DNA of 64,000 nt from Aureibaculum luteum (GTDB lineage: Bacteria > Bacteroidota > Bacteroidia > Flavobacteriales > Flavobacteriaceae): contig NZ_QRGD01000001.1 of the NCBI RefSeq assembly GCF_003449015.1, positions 948,639 to 1,012,638 on the forward strand, read 5' to 3'. Within the stretch, counting starts at the first letter, position 1, and every line of letters begins with the position of its first letter. Of this stretch, positions 35,594-44,874 are shown piece by piece. Below the pieces are notes generated by a model. The model was not told the origin of the DNA, did no database searches, and saw only the letters and a program-made list of their open reading frames with translations. The translations under genes were made by a program, and so were the position numbers.

Positions 35594-37975
35594 TTAGTCT
35601 TCGTAATGATTGGCAACTAATAAATCAACATCGTCACCTTCTACAGTTTCAACAGTAACGTCTTTTACGCCATCTACTTCTGTAGTAGTAATAACAGTAG
35701 CATTTTTTTCACCGTTTTCCTTTTTAACCAAAACTTTCATTTCTTTATTTACATCATCAGCAACTGAAATTACAGTCTCTTGATGAGCTGGTGTACCTTC
35801 GTTTGTATATGCTGTAACTGTTTCAGCAGAAATTGCAATACTAGGAGCAATAACTAAAGCCACCACTGACATTAATTTTAATAAAATATTTAATGAAGGT
35901 CCTGAAGTATCTTTAAAAGGATCACCAACGGTATCACCTACAACTGCAGCTTTATGAGCATCAGTTCCTTTTTCACCTTGTTCTTCTATTGTTTTCTTCG
36001 CATTATCCCAAGCACCACCAGCATTTGATTGGAAAATTGCCATCAACACACCACAAGTAGTTACACCTGCCAACAAACCACCAAGCATTTCAGCACCACC
36101 TATAAAACCAACAGCTACAGGAACAACTATTGCTAAGAGTCCTGGTAATACCATTTCTCTAATTGAAGCTTTTGTTGAAATATCAATACATTTTCCATAA
36201 TCTGCTACACCATCAGCAGCATCAAAAATTGCTCTATCTTCTTTAGAAGCTTTAGTCATATCAGAATCATACTTACGCATAATTCCTAATGCAGCTTTTA
36301 ATTCTGGTATGTCTCTAAACTGACGTCTAACTTCTTCAATCATCGCCATAGCTGCACGACCAACAGCATTCATTGACAAGGCTGAGAATACAAATGGCAA
36401 CATACCACCTACTAAAAGACCTGCCATAATTTTAGGCTGAGATACATCAATTGCTATAACACCTGCTGTCTTCATAAAAGCTGCGAATAAAGCTAAGGCA
36501 GTTAATGCTGCTGAAGCGATAGCAAAACCTTTACCAACAGCCGCAGTTGTATTACCCACTGCATCTAATTTATCTGTACGTTGACGAACTTCACTTGGCA
36601 ATTCTGCCATTTCAGCGATACCACCTGCATTATCACAAATAGGACCGTAAGCATCTACTGCTAATTGAATCCCCGTATTTGCCAACATACCAACCGCAGC
36701 AATAGCGATTCCATATAACCCCGCAAAATGATGTGATACCATAATAGCTGCAGCAATTAAAAGAATAGGAATCATTGTTGACATCATACCCACGCCTAAA
36801 CCAGCAATAATATTTGTAGCTGCTCCTGTTTCAGATTGTTTCACAATGGACATTACAGGTTTTTTACCCGTAGCTGTGTAATACTCCGTTATTTTACCAA
36901 CACCCAAACCAGCAACTAAACCAGCAATTGTTGCCCAGAATACACCCATTGCTCCGAATGGCAATTCTGCATGAGATTCAGGAATTAATGCATTTATAAT
37001 AAAATAAGATGCCACCACCATTAATCCTGCCGAACCAAATTCGCCAATATTTAATGCTGTTTGTGGGTTTCCACCATCTTTTACTTTTACAAAAAATGTT
37101 CCTAATATTGACATTATGATACCTACAGCTCCAAGTACTAAAGGCAAGTAAACAGCTCCCAAGCCATCAAAATTAGGTGTTAGAATATAAGCTCCTAATA
37201 CCATTGTTCCTATAATTGAACCGACATAAGATTCGAATAAATCAGCTCCCATACCAGCAACGTCTCCAACATTATCACCAACATTATCGGCAATAGTTGC
37301 AGGATTTAACGGATGATCTTCTGGAATACCAGCTTCCACTTTACCAACTAAATCTGCACCAACATCGGCTGCTTTTGTATAAATACCTCCACCTACACGA
37401 GCAAACAATGCAATTGAAGATGCTCCTAATGAAAATCCTGAAAGTACATTTAATACCATCGATAGATTTTCAGCTTTTAAGTCGACTGATAAACCTGTTG
37501 ATGGCCACATAAATTGATATGCCATAAATAAACCACTTAATCCCAAAATACCTAAACCTACAACGCCTAATCCCATTACAGCACCACCAGCAAAGGCTAC
37601 TTCTAAGGCTCGCCCTAATGATGTCCTTGCAGCTTCAGTAGTTCTAACATTTGCTTTGGTTGCTACTTTCATTCCTATAAATCCTGCTAAGGCAGAACAT
37701 ATAGCTCCAATAATGAATGATACTGCTACCATGCCATTAGACCCTACTTCATTTGTTCCTTTAAAGAACAGTAAGACAGCAACTGCAGCAACAAAAATTG
37801 CTAAAACCTTGTATTCGGCTTTTAAAAATGCCATGGCACCATCAGCAATATTCTTAGCGATACGTGACATTTTTTCATTACCAACTTCTTGCTTTGAAAC
37901 CCATCCGCTTTTTAGAAAAACGAAAATTAAAGCTACAACACCAAATAGTGGTAAAAATTTTATTATTAATTCCAT
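35594..37975 (-). CDS. hppA: Membrane-bound (ion-pumping) pyrophosphatase
   Basis: A 793-residue integral protein that uses PPi hydrolysis to pump H+ or Na+. The catalytic motifs [19 protein letters not shown] and [20 protein letters not shown] are present near residues 200-240, and [19 protein letters not shown] near the C-terminal part of the membrane domain. [10 protein letters not shown] has Ala at the position that marks K+-dependent enzymes; H+ versus Na+ preference is not decided by this alone. After the last helix there is an unusual hydrophilic tail of about 75 residues (from TVTAYTNEG). Its gene is followed by tilS across a terminator and preceded by the soluble pyrophosphatase gene. 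Confidence 0.96.
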   Translation of the reverse strand: MELIIKFLPLFGVVALIFVFLKSGWVSKQEVGNEKMSRIAKNIADGAMAFLKAEYKVLAIFVAAVAVLLFFKGTNEVGSNGMVAVSFIIGAICSALAGFIGMKVATKANVRTTEAARTSLGRALEVAFAGGAVMGLGVVGLGILGLSGLFMAYQFMWPSTGLSVDLKAENLSMVLNVLSGFSLGASSIALFARVGGGIYTKAADVGADLVGKVEAGIPEDHPLNPATIADNVGDNVGDVAGMGADLFESYVGSIIGTMVLGAYILTPNFDGLGAVYLPLVLGAVGIIMSILGTFFVKVKDGGNPQTALNIGEFGSAGLMVVASYFIINALIPESHAELPFGAMGVFWATIAGLVAGLGVGKITEYYTATGKKPVMSIVKQSETGAATNIIAGLGVGMMSTMIPILLIAAAIMVSHHFAGLYGIAIAAVGMLANTGIQLAVDAYGPICDNAGGIAEMAELPSEVRQRTDKLDAVGNTTAAVGKGFAIASAALTALALFAAFMKTAGVIAIDVSQPKIMAGLLVGGMLPFVFSALSMNAVGRAAMAMIEEVRRQFRDIPELKAALGIMRKYDSDMTKASKEDRAIFDAADGVADYGKCIDISTKASIREMVLPGLLAIVVPVAVGFIGGAEMLGGLLAGVTTCGVLMAIFQSNAGGAWDNAKKTIEEQGEKGTDAHKAAVVGDTVGDPFKDTSGPSLNILLKLMSVVALVIAPSIAISAETVTAYTNEGTPAHQETVISVADDVNKEMKVLVKKENGEKNATVITTTEVDGVKDVTVETVEGDDVDLLVANHYED

Positions 37976-38036
37976 AGAGTATAAATTAGGTTAGTTTAAA
38001 TTTCAGACGCTTTTGAGTTTCAAACGTCCATAAAAA

Positions 38037-38044
38037 CAAAAGTA
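38037..38044 (-). promoter_or_regulatory. -7 promoter box TACTTTTG for hppA
   Basis: On the minus strand TACTTTTG matches TAnnTTTG and lies 62 bases before the hppA start, just behind the ppa terminator. Confidence 0.55.
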
Positions 38045-38060
38045 GTAAAACTGTATATAT

Positions 38061-38092
38061 AAAAAAAACTACGCCATAAAATAACGTAGTTT
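38061..38092 (-). terminator. Rho-independent terminator after ppa
   Basis: AAACTACG (38066-38073) and CGTAGTTT (38085-38092) pair across an 11-base loop. On the minus strand a T-run follows. It lies 29 bases after the ppa stop. Confidence 0.8.
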
Positions 38093-38120
38093 AAACAATT
38101 TATAAATAACTATTTAGAAA

Positions 38121-38651
38121 TTAAATAGTAAAAGTTCTATTTTTTTTATGTTCGCTATCATTATATCTTTGAACACATTCATTATAAATGTTCACCGCTT
38201 CTTCAGCATTTCCCCAACCACCTGTATCAACTTTCTTCTTTTCTAAATCTTTATATACTTGAAAGAAGTGTTCAATTTCTTTTAATCTATGTGGATTTAA
38301 ATCGCTAACGTCACTATTATTACTCCAAATAGGATCTGAAACCGGTACGCAAATGATTTTTTCATCAGGTCCTTTTTCATCTGTCATGTGAAAAACTCCG
38401 ATTGGTCTTACTTCCATAACAACCATTGGATAGGTTGGCTCGTGTCCTAAAACTAGCACATCTAAAGGATCACTATCTAAAGCCAACGTTTCTGGAATAA
38501 ACCCATAATCACCTGGATACATCATCGACGAGAAGAGCATACGATCAAATCGTATCTTATTTAAGGCAAAATCGTATTCATATTTATTTCTACTACCCTT
38601 TGGTATTTCAATCAATACATCAAATGTAACGTCTTTCTTTTTTGAACTCAT
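38121..38651 (-). CDS. ppa: Soluble inorganic pyrophosphatase (family I)
   Basis: A 176-residue cytoplasmic enzyme hydrolysing PPi to two Pi. Family I motifs are seen: KYEYDFALNKIRFDR, SMMYPGDYGFIPETLALDSDPLDVLVL (with the signature DSDPLDVLV, residues about 79-87), and the Asp-rich VSDPIWSNNSD. The length is normal. It has its own promoter and terminator and is not an operon with hppA, although the two lie side by side. The gene encodes a housekeeping enzyme that pulls biosynthetic reactions forward. Confidence 0.96.
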   Translation of the reverse strand: MSSKKKDVTFDVLIEIPKGSRNKYEYDFALNKIRFDRMLFSSMMYPGDYGFIPETLALDSDPLDVLVLGHEPTYPMVVMEVRPIGVFHMTDEKGPDEKIICVPVSDPIWSNNSDVSDLNPHRLKEIEHFFQVYKDLEKKKVDTGGWGNAEEAVNIYNECVQRYNDSEHKKNRTFTI

Positions 38652-38672
38652 TTCTCTTTATTTAATTTTAGG

Positions 38673-38680
38673 CAAAAGTA
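38673..38680 (-). promoter_or_regulatory. -7 promoter box TACTTTTG for ppa
   Basis: On the minus strand TACTTTTG followed by C matches TAnnTTTG and lies 22 bases before the ppa start. Confidence 0.55.
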
Positions 38681-38820
38681 ATAAAAAGAATAGAATTTTT
38701 TGCATCATGACAATATAGATATGACGTAAAATAAAGAGCTACTTTAACGCGTGAAATAAAGTACTTTGCACTTTAAAAATAATTATAACAATTTAATGTC
38801 TAGGGAATCAAAATATTTTT

Positions 38821-38828
38821 TACTTTTG
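38821..38828 (+). promoter_or_regulatory. -7 promoter box TACTTTTG for tRNA-Leu
   Basis: TACTTTTGC matches TAnnTTTG and lies 43 bases upstream of the tRNA gene. The rest of the 38652-38870 region contains the ppa promoter and AT-rich sequence with no further gene. Confidence 0.55.
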
Positions 38829-38870
38829 CACCCTCATATCCAACATGATATGTTAATGTTTGTTTACAAT

Positions 38871-38952
38871 GCCTTGGTGGTGGAACTGGTAGACACGCTG
38901 GATTCAAAATCCAGTTCTTTCGGGAGTGTGGGTTCGATTCCCACCCAAGGTA
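38871..38952 (+). tRNA. tRNA-Leu (anticodon CAA)
   Basis: An 82-nt sequence folds as a class II tRNA. The acceptor GCCTTGG pairs with CCAAGGT (G1-U72 wobble). The D-loop includes ACTGGTAGACACG. The anticodon stem CTGGA/TCCAG holds loop TTCAAAA with anticodon CAA, reading UUG. A long variable arm contains TTCTTTCGGGAGT. The T-stem GTGGG/CCCAC encloses TTCGATT. CCA is not encoded, as the 3' flank after the discriminator A is CTA. Confidence 0.96.
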
Positions 38953-39028
38953 CTAAAAGAGTTATGAATTGTGAGTTCTGAATACGAGTGTCTAAATCTC
39001 ATAAATAAAGTCTAACATAGAGTTCCCT

Positions 39029-39970
39029 ATGAAACAAAAAATACCTAAACCTAAACTTTTCGCTTGTTCGCAGTCTGTTGAATTAGCTACAGAAATTGCT
39101 GCAGCCTATGGTTGTAAATTAGGTAAATCTAAAAAAAGCGTCTTTAGTGATGGTGAATTTCAGGTTTCTTTTGAAGAGTCTATAAGAGGGCGTCGTATTT
39201 TTATTATTGGTTCTACATTTCCTAATTCTGATAATTTAATGGAAATGTTATTAATGATTGATGCAGCTAAACGGGCATCAGCTAGACATATAACTGCAGT
39301 TATACCATATTTTGGATGGGCTAGACAAGATCGTAAAGACAAACCAAGAGTACCAATTGCAGCTAAATTAGTTGCTAAATTATTAGAATCTGCTGGTGCA
39401 ACTCGAATTATCACAATGGACTTGCATGCAGATCAAATTCAAGGTTTCTTTGAAAAACCAGTTGATCATCTTTTTGCTTCAACCATCTTTTTACCCGCAA
39501 TTAAAGCTCTTAATTTAGATAACATTACCGTTGCATCTCCAGACATGGGAGGTTCAAAAAGAGCGTACGCTTATTCTAAATTTTTGAAAAGCGAAGTAGT
39601 AATTTGTTACAAGGAACGTAAAAAAGCCAATGTAATTTCTCATATGGAGCTTATTGGAAATGTAGAAGGTAAAAATGTAATTCTAGTTGATGATATGATT
39701 GATACTGCCGGAACTTTAACTAAGGCTGCGGATTTAATGATGGAAAAAGGAGCTAAAAGTGTACGTGCAATTTGTACTCACCCAGTATTATCAGGTCAAG
39801 CATATGAACGAATTGAAAACTCTAAACTAGAGGAACTTATAATTACAAACACAATACCATTAAAAAGACACATTGATAAGATTAAAGTAGTATCTTGTGC
39901 CCCTTTATTTGCTGATATTATGCACAAAGTGCAAAATAACAATTCTATCAGTGGACAATTTTTAATGTAA
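39029..39970 (+). CDS. prs: Ribose-phosphate pyrophosphokinase
   Basis: A 313-residue enzyme making PRPP from ribose-5-phosphate and ATP, the activated sugar for purine, pyrimidine, histidine and tryptophan synthesis. Visible motifs: FSDGEFQVSFEESIRGR, YFGWARQDRKDKPR (ATP-binding flexible region), MDLHADQIQGFF and the PRPP-binding loop VILVDDMIDTAGTL. Length is normal. It lies 76 bases after tRNA-Leu and 32 bases before rplY; prs-rplY(ctc)-pth is a widespread bacterial order. Confidence 0.97.
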   Translation: MKQKIPKPKLFACSQSVELATEIAAAYGCKLGKSKKSVFSDGEFQVSFEESIRGRRIFIIGSTFPNSDNLMEMLLMIDAAKRASARHITAVIPYFGWARQDRKDKPRVPIAAKLVAKLLESAGATRIITMDLHADQIQGFFEKPVDHLFASTIFLPAIKALNLDNITVASPDMGGSKRAYAYSKFLKSEVVICYKERKKANVISHMELIGNVEGKNVILVDDMIDTAGTLTKAADLMMEKGAKSVRAICTHPVLSGQAYERIENSKLEELIITNTIPLKRHIDKIKVVSCAPLFADIMHKVQNNNSISGQFLM

Positions 39971-40002
39971 TATAAATCAGAAACAATTAAATAAATAAAT
40001 AA

Positions 40003-40644
40003 ATGAAATCGATTACAATCAAAGGATCCAAAAGAGAAATCGTAGGCAAGGTAGCAACCAAAGCTTTACGTAATGCTGGAAAGGTGCCTTGCGTATTATA
40101 CGGAGGAGAAAAACCTGTTCACTTTTCAGCAGATGAATTAGAGTTCAGACATTTAGTTTATACTCCAAATGTATATACTGCATCGATTGAACTAGAAGGC
40201 GGAGAAAAATTTAACGCCATTGTTCAAGATATTCAATTTCACCCAGTTACGGATAAAATTATTCATATTGACTTTTATCAATTATTTGATGACAAAGCAG
40301 TATCATTAAACATTCCTGTAAAATTAGAAGGTAGTGCCCCTGGTGTTATCAATGGTGGTGTATTGCGTTTTCCAAATCGTAGATTAAGAGTAAAAGCAAT
40401 TCCTGCTAATTTACCTGATTTTATAAATATTGACATTTCTAAACTTAAAATTGGAGATAAAGTGTTTGTAGAATCTCTTATGAGTGAAGAATTTGAAATT
40501 TTACACCCAGAAGACATGGTTGTTGTGCAAGTAAGAACTGCACGTGCAGCTATTGTAGTTGATGAAGAAGAAGAAGGTGAAGAAGGCGAAGAAGGAGCAA
40601 CTGCTGAAGGTGGTGATGCACCAGCTGCAGAAGGAGAAGCTTAA
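40003..40644 (+). CDS. rplY: 50S ribosomal protein L25/Ctc
   Basis: A 213-residue 5S-rRNA-binding ribosomal protein of the long (Ctc/TL5) type. An N-terminal L25 beta-barrel (residues about 4-90, with [19 protein letters not shown]) is followed by the C-terminal TL5 domain (95-185) and a strongly acidic tail rich in Glu/Gly/Ala (about 186-213), which is common in Bacteroidota. It is cotranscribed with prs and closed by the terminator at 40668-40699. It is also known as a general-stress protein in some species. Confidence 0.95.
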   Translation: MKSITIKGSKREIVGKVATKALRNAGKVPCVLYGGEKPVHFSADELEFRHLVYTPNVYTASIELEGGEKFNAIVQDIQFHPVTDKIIHIDFYQLFDDKAVSLNIPVKLEGSAPGVINGGVLRFPNRRLRVKAIPANLPDFINIDISKLKIGDKVFVESLMSEEFEILHPEDMVVVQVRTARAAIVVDEEEEGEEGEEGATAEGGDAPAAEGEA

Positions 40645-40667
40645 AAAGCAACTTTTTATAAATAGTT

Positions 40668-40699
40668 AAAAAAAGCCTCGCTATCGCGAGGCTTTTTTT
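40668..40699 (+). terminator. Rho-independent terminator after rplY
   Basis: AAAAAAAGCCTCGC and GCGAGGCTTTTTTT form a 14-bp stem with the tetraloop TATC. This is a textbook terminator. Its end overlaps the -7 box for pth. Confidence 0.95.
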
Positions 40700-40706
40700 A
40701 TTTTTG
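40699..40706 (+). promoter_or_regulatory. -7 promoter box TATTTTTG for pth, overlapping the rplY terminator tail
   Basis: TATTTTTG matches TAnnTTTG, begins within the T-run of the rplY terminator and lies 20 bases before the pth ATG at 40726. Confidence 0.45.
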
Positions 40707-40725
40707 TCATTTAAATACAACTAAA

Positions 40726-41352
40726 ATGGGATTGTTATCCTTTATAAAATCATTTTTTAGTACAAAAAATAATATCTCACCCGATATGAAAAAATTCTTA
40801 ATAGTAGGACTAGGTAATATTGGTTCAGAATACGAAAATACTCGTCATAACATTGGATTTAAAATTTTAGATAGATTAGCTTCTAAAGAAAGTATTACGT
40901 TTGAAAATAAGAAACTAGGAGCCATTAGTCAATTCAGGTTTAAAGGAAGGACCTTTATCTTATTAAAACCTTCTACTTATATGAATTTGAGCGGAAAAGC
41001 TGTAAAATACTGGATGACGAAAGAAAACATTGCTCTCGAAAATGTACTGATCATATGTGATGATTTAAACATTTCCTTTGGAACAATTAGAGTAAAAGGT
41101 AAAGGTAGTGCTGGCGGACATAATGGACTAAAAGATATTAATGTACAACTAAACACGCAAAACTACCCGCGGTTTAGATTTGGTGTTGGTGATGAATTTA
41201 GCAAAGGCAGACAAATTGATTATGTATTAGGTAAATGGACTCCAGAAGAAGAAACCAAACTGATAGAAAGATTAGATAAATCATGTGAACTGATCAAATC
41301 TTATGGTACTGCAGGTTTAAATAATACAATGAGTGATTTTAATGGAAAATAA
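40726..41352 (+). CDS. pth: Peptidyl-tRNA hydrolase
   Basis: A 208-residue enzyme releasing tRNA from prematurely ended peptides. Motifs: LIVGLGNIGSEYENTRHNIGF (catalytic His in RHNIGF), TYMNLSGKAV (Asn), ICDDLNISFGTIRVKGKGSAGGHNGLKDI (catalytic Asp and His). The ATG at 40726 adds an N-terminal 20-residue basic extension before the usual start (MKKFLIVGLGN, Met codon at 40786), as seen in other flavobacterial Pth. The shorter form cannot be excluded. It converges on glmS across a shared terminator. Confidence 0.95.
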   Translation: MGLLSFIKSFFSTKNNISPDMKKFLIVGLGNIGSEYENTRHNIGFKILDRLASKESITFENKKLGAISQFRFKGRTFILLKPSTYMNLSGKAVKYWMTKENIALENVLIICDDLNISFGTIRVKGKGSAGGHNGLKDINVQLNTQNYPRFRFGVGDEFSKGRQIDYVLGKWTPEEETKLIERLDKSCELIKSYGTAGLNNTMSDFNGK

Positions 41353-41392
41353 AAAAACTCCAAAAAGACATATGTTCTTTTGGAGTTTTTTT
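41351..41392. terminator. Bidirectional terminator between pth and glmS
   Basis: AAAAAAACTCCAAAA and TTTTGGAGTTTTTTT form the stem around a loop including ACATATGT. A- and T-runs on both sides suit both convergent genes. Confidence 0.92.
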
Positions 41393-41409
41393 CTAATTAT
41401 CTTTCCTGT

Positions 41410-43254
41410 TTACTCAACAGTAACCGATTTTGCAAGGTTTCTAGGCTGATCAACATTACAGTTACGCATTACCGCAATATGATACGATAAAAGTTGTAAT
41501 GGAATAGTAGTCAACAATGGCGAAAATGCTTCTTCAGTATCAGGAATTTCAATGATATGATCTGCAATTCCTTTAACTGTGGTATCTCCTTCAGTTACCA
41601 CCGCAATAATTTTACCACTACGAGATTTTATTTCTTGAATGTTACTTACAGTCTTTTCGTAATGCCCTCTGTTTATAGCAATTACAATTACAGGCATTCT
41701 ATCGTCAATTAGGGCAATAGGTCCATGTTTCATTTCGGCAGCAGGATAACCTTCTGCGTGTATATAAGAAATTTCTTTTAATTTCAAGGCACCTTCTAAG
41801 GCTACAGGAAAGTTATAACCTCTACCTAAGTACAAACAGTTAGTAGACAGTAAATATTCTTTAGCAATTTCTTTTACATGATCATTTACCTTTAATGCTT
41901 GTTCTACTTTTCCAGGAATTAATTCTAACTCTTGTAAATGTAATCTATAATCAGAACTAGACATTGTTCCTTTTGCTCTCGCTAAACGTAAAGCAATTAA
42001 TGATAGAACCGTTATTTGGGTAGTAAATGCTTTGGTTGATGCTACACCAATTTCTGGTCCTGCATGCGTATACGCACCAGCATGAGATTCTCTTGCAATA
42101 GATGATCCTACGACATTACAAACTCCAAAAACAAACGCTCCTTTTTCTTTTGCTAACTTGATAGCAGCCAAGGTATCTGCAGTCTCACCAGATTGTGAAA
42201 TTGCAATGACAACATCTTTATCAGTTATTATTGGGTTTCTATATCTGAATTCAGAGGCATATTCAACTTCAACAGGTATTCTAGAAAATTCTTCAAAAAT
42301 ATATTCAGCAACTAAACCTGCATGCCATGAAGTACCACATGCTACAATGATAATACGATCTGCGTTTAAGAACTTTTTCATATTATCTTCAACACCGGCC
42401 ATTTTAATAATACCTTCGTCTCGTAATAATCGTCCTCTATAGGTATCTTTTATAGCTCTAGGTTGTTCATAAATTTCCTTCAGCATAAAATGCTCATAGC
42501 CACCTTTCTCTATTTGTTCAAGGTTCATTTGTAACTCTTGAATATCTGCATCAACTAATGAATCATCTTTTATTTTTCTAATTTTGACATCTTTACCAAC
42601 TCTAATGATTGCCATCTCCTCATCATCCAAATAAATAGCATCTTTGGTATATTCTATAAAAGGTGAGGCATCTGAAGCTATAAAGAACTCCTTTTTATCT
42701 TTACCCACACCAATAGCAATAGGACTTCCTAAACGTGCAACAACGATTTCATCTGGATTTCTTCTATCAAACACTGCAATGGCATATGCACCAACCACTT
42801 CATTTAAGGCTATTTGAACCGCTTTACCAAGTTTTACTTTATTGTTCTTCTGAACTTCTTCTATCAGATTTATCAAAACTTCAGTATCAGTATCACTATG
42901 AAAAGTATAGCCTCTGTTTATTAATTCTTTTTTAATAGTATCATAATTTTCAATGATACCATTATGCACAATTACTAAATTTCCTGATTGTGACGTATGT
43001 GGATGTGAATTTATATCATTTGGTACACCGTGCGTCGCCCATCGTGTATGACCGATTCCTAAATGACCTTCTTTATTAGTAACTTTTTCAATAAGGTCAC
43101 TTACCTTACCCTTTGTTTTTGCTAAATTTATTTGTTTACCGTCATATAGGACAAGACCTGCACTATCATAACCCCTATATTCTAATCGTTGTAAACCATT
43201 AATAATAATAGGATAAGCATCTCTATACCCTATATAACCTGTAATTCCACACAT
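41410..43254 (-). CDS. glmS: Glutamine-fructose-6-phosphate aminotransferase (isomerizing)
   Basis: A 614-residue enzyme making glucosamine-6-phosphate from fructose-6-phosphate and glutamine, the entry to peptidoglycan and LPS synthesis. The N-terminal glutaminase starts with the nucleophile Cys2 (MCGITGYIG) and has RLEYRGYDSAG and GIGHTRWATHG. Two SIS domains follow, with ACGTSWHAG and ISQSGETADTLAA. It ends with the conserved NLAKSVTVE tail. It is the third gene of the minus-strand operon led by the glycogen-synthase-like gene, 21 bases downstream of DUF4270. No glmS ribozyme is seen, which is normal outside Firmicutes. Confidence 0.97.
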   Translation of the reverse strand: MCGITGYIGYRDAYPIIINGLQRLEYRGYDSAGLVLYDGKQINLAKTKGKVSDLIEKVTNKEGHLGIGHTRWATHGVPNDINSHPHTSQSGNLVIVHNGIIENYDTIKKELINRGYTFHSDTDTEVLINLIEEVQKNNKVKLGKAVQIALNEVVGAYAIAVFDRRNPDEIVVARLGSPIAIGVGKDKKEFFIASDASPFIEYTKDAIYLDDEEMAIIRVGKDVKIRKIKDDSLVDADIQELQMNLEQIEKGGYEHFMLKEIYEQPRAIKDTYRGRLLRDEGIIKMAGVEDNMKKFLNADRIIIVACGTSWHAGLVAEYIFEEFSRIPVEVEYASEFRYRNPIITDKDVVIAISQSGETADTLAAIKLAKEKGAFVFGVCNVVGSSIARESHAGAYTHAGPEIGVASTKAFTTQITVLSLIALRLARAKGTMSSSDYRLHLQELELIPGKVEQALKVNDHVKEIAKEYLLSTNCLYLGRGYNFPVALEGALKLKEISYIHAEGYPAAEMKHGPIALIDDRMPVIVIAINRGHYEKTVSNIQEIKSRSGKIIAVVTEGDTTVKGIADHIIEIPDTEEAFSPLLTTIPLQLLSYHIAVMRNCNVDQPRNLAKSVTVE

Positions 43255-43275
43255 CGTAATTATTCTTTTTAATTA

Positions 43276-44853
43276 TTATTCGTTAATAATTGTGTAAAAT
43301 ATTTCAAGTTTTAATCTTTGTTCGTCAGTATCAATAAGGTTATTGCCTTTTAGAACTACTCCTTTCGGGTTCCAACTATAATCTTTAATAATAGTATCAA
43401 TAGCACTTGTTGGAAAATCGCTTGAGTGAGCCACTTTTATTGCTAGCTTATTTAGTTCTAAAGGCTCATCTGATTTTAAAACTTCTGAAATATAATCCGT
43501 TATAGTAAACTCATATTTTAACGGTTTATTGTCATCATCTCTTTGCAAAACACCATCAAATTGTCTTATCGAAGCTTCTGACATGGCATCAAGAATTTGG
43601 CTTTTGTAATCATAATTGTACAAATACAATTGTTGTGGTATTATAGTATCGCCTTGATTTTTAATATATAATGAAAGGGTTGCTCCATTAATTAACCAGT
43701 TTTTATTCCTAATTTCGTCTAATTCGGTATCATCAAGTCCTTTAAACAATTCAACAACTGCCTCAGAACCAGCAGCACCCTGAATATATAAGCTTTCCTC
43801 GCCATTACTAGTATCAGGGCTCATCAATTTAGTATCGATGTCAGAAATAGCTTGTGAATAATCTCGATTATAAATTTCAGTTATAATACCACTTAGTGGG
43901 AAAATTGCTGTTTGCTTCGTTTTTACTGGAACATCTTCATCATCTGTATCTCCATCACCATTTAAATCGCCCGTTGTTGTAGTTTCATCTGTTAACACAA
44001 TATTACTATAATAAAAAGTCATCGAGGCATTTGACATAGCTAGCGTCATTAAAGATCCATCTGTACCATCCGCTTCAATAATTAATCCTCTAAAATAATT
44101 TAAAAAATTATCACTTGAATCAAATGCACCTGAATTTTGCTGATCAATAAATCTTGTTCTAAAAAAAGTAGTATCTAAAGGTATTTTTATTGATGGTGAT
44201 ATGGTTGCCGATTTTATGGTATCTGTATCATCAACCGTATTTACATCTCCATCTAAGAAATTTCTTTTAACATATAAAACCGTATCATTTGCATTCGGCT
44301 TAAAAAGACCTGAATAAAGTAGGTCTTTTTTTGTGTAGGAGGCATTAGAATAGTATTTTTTATTTTCCGTTGGGTCTAATGGATCTAAATTGTTCAGATA
44401 AGTTCCATTTTCATAAACCGAAAGCATAAATTCTTCATCCTCTTTTCCAAAAATTGAATCCAATTCAAAAACAGGTCTACCATTATCACCATCCTCTAAT
44501 TGCGTAGAATAATAAGGAATATTTAAAATTACAGCATCGATTGACATATTATCAGTAAATGAAACAGAACCAAGACCAACTTGACTAATAACAGATGCTT
44601 TTAAAAGTCCAAAATTATCATCTTTAATTACACCTAAAAGATGAGGATTAACACTGCTAATTTGAGATCTAGTAACATTTTGATTATAAGCCACAACTTC
44701 AAAAGTTTCACTTTCCGTTGTAAACAAATCATTATCTACCAAACCAACACCAACATTTTGAAAGTCTTTTTCACAAGAAATTACACCCAATAATACAATA
44801 GAAAATATAGCTATATATTTAATGCTGTTCACAATTTTTTTAGTCATAAACAA
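43276..44853 (-). CDS. DUF4270 outer-membrane lipoprotein
   Basis: A 525-residue lipoprotein (lipobox GVISC, Cys27) with the DUF4270 layout: an N-terminal segment around LGVIKDDNFGLLKASVISQVG (less than 20 residues are repeated), a middle region with many short strands, and SIDAVILNIPYYSTQ. It ends near KLEIFYTIINE. The family is Bacteroidota-specific and its function is unknown to me. It lies exactly 21 bases from each neighbour, between the glycogen-synthase-like gene and glmS. This trio recurs in flavobacterial genomes and suggests a surface-polysaccharide or envelope link. Confidence 0.88.
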   Translation of the reverse strand: MFMTKKIVNSIKYIAIFSIVLLGVISCEKDFQNVGVGLVDNDLFTTESETFEVVAYNQNVTRSQISSVNPHLLGVIKDDNFGLLKASVISQVGLGSVSFTDNMSIDAVILNIPYYSTQLEDGDNGRPVFELDSIFGKEDEEFMLSVYENGTYLNNLDPLDPTENKKYYSNASYTKKDLLYSGLFKPNANDTVLYVKRNFLDGDVNTVDDTDTIKSATISPSIKIPLDTTFFRTRFIDQQNSGAFDSSDNFLNYFRGLIIEADGTDGSLMTLAMSNASMTFYYSNIVLTDETTTTGDLNGDGDTDDEDVPVKTKQTAIFPLSGIITEIYNRDYSQAISDIDTKLMSPDTSNGEESLYIQGAAGSEAVVELFKGLDDTELDEIRNKNWLINGATLSLYIKNQGDTIIPQQLYLYNYDYKSQILDAMSEASIRQFDGVLQRDDDNKPLKYEFTITDYISEVLKSDEPLELNKLAIKVAHSSDFPTSAIDTIIKDYSWNPKGVVLKGNNLIDTDEQRLKLEIFYTIINE

Positions 44854-44874
44854 TAAATTATTTTTAAAATTATT

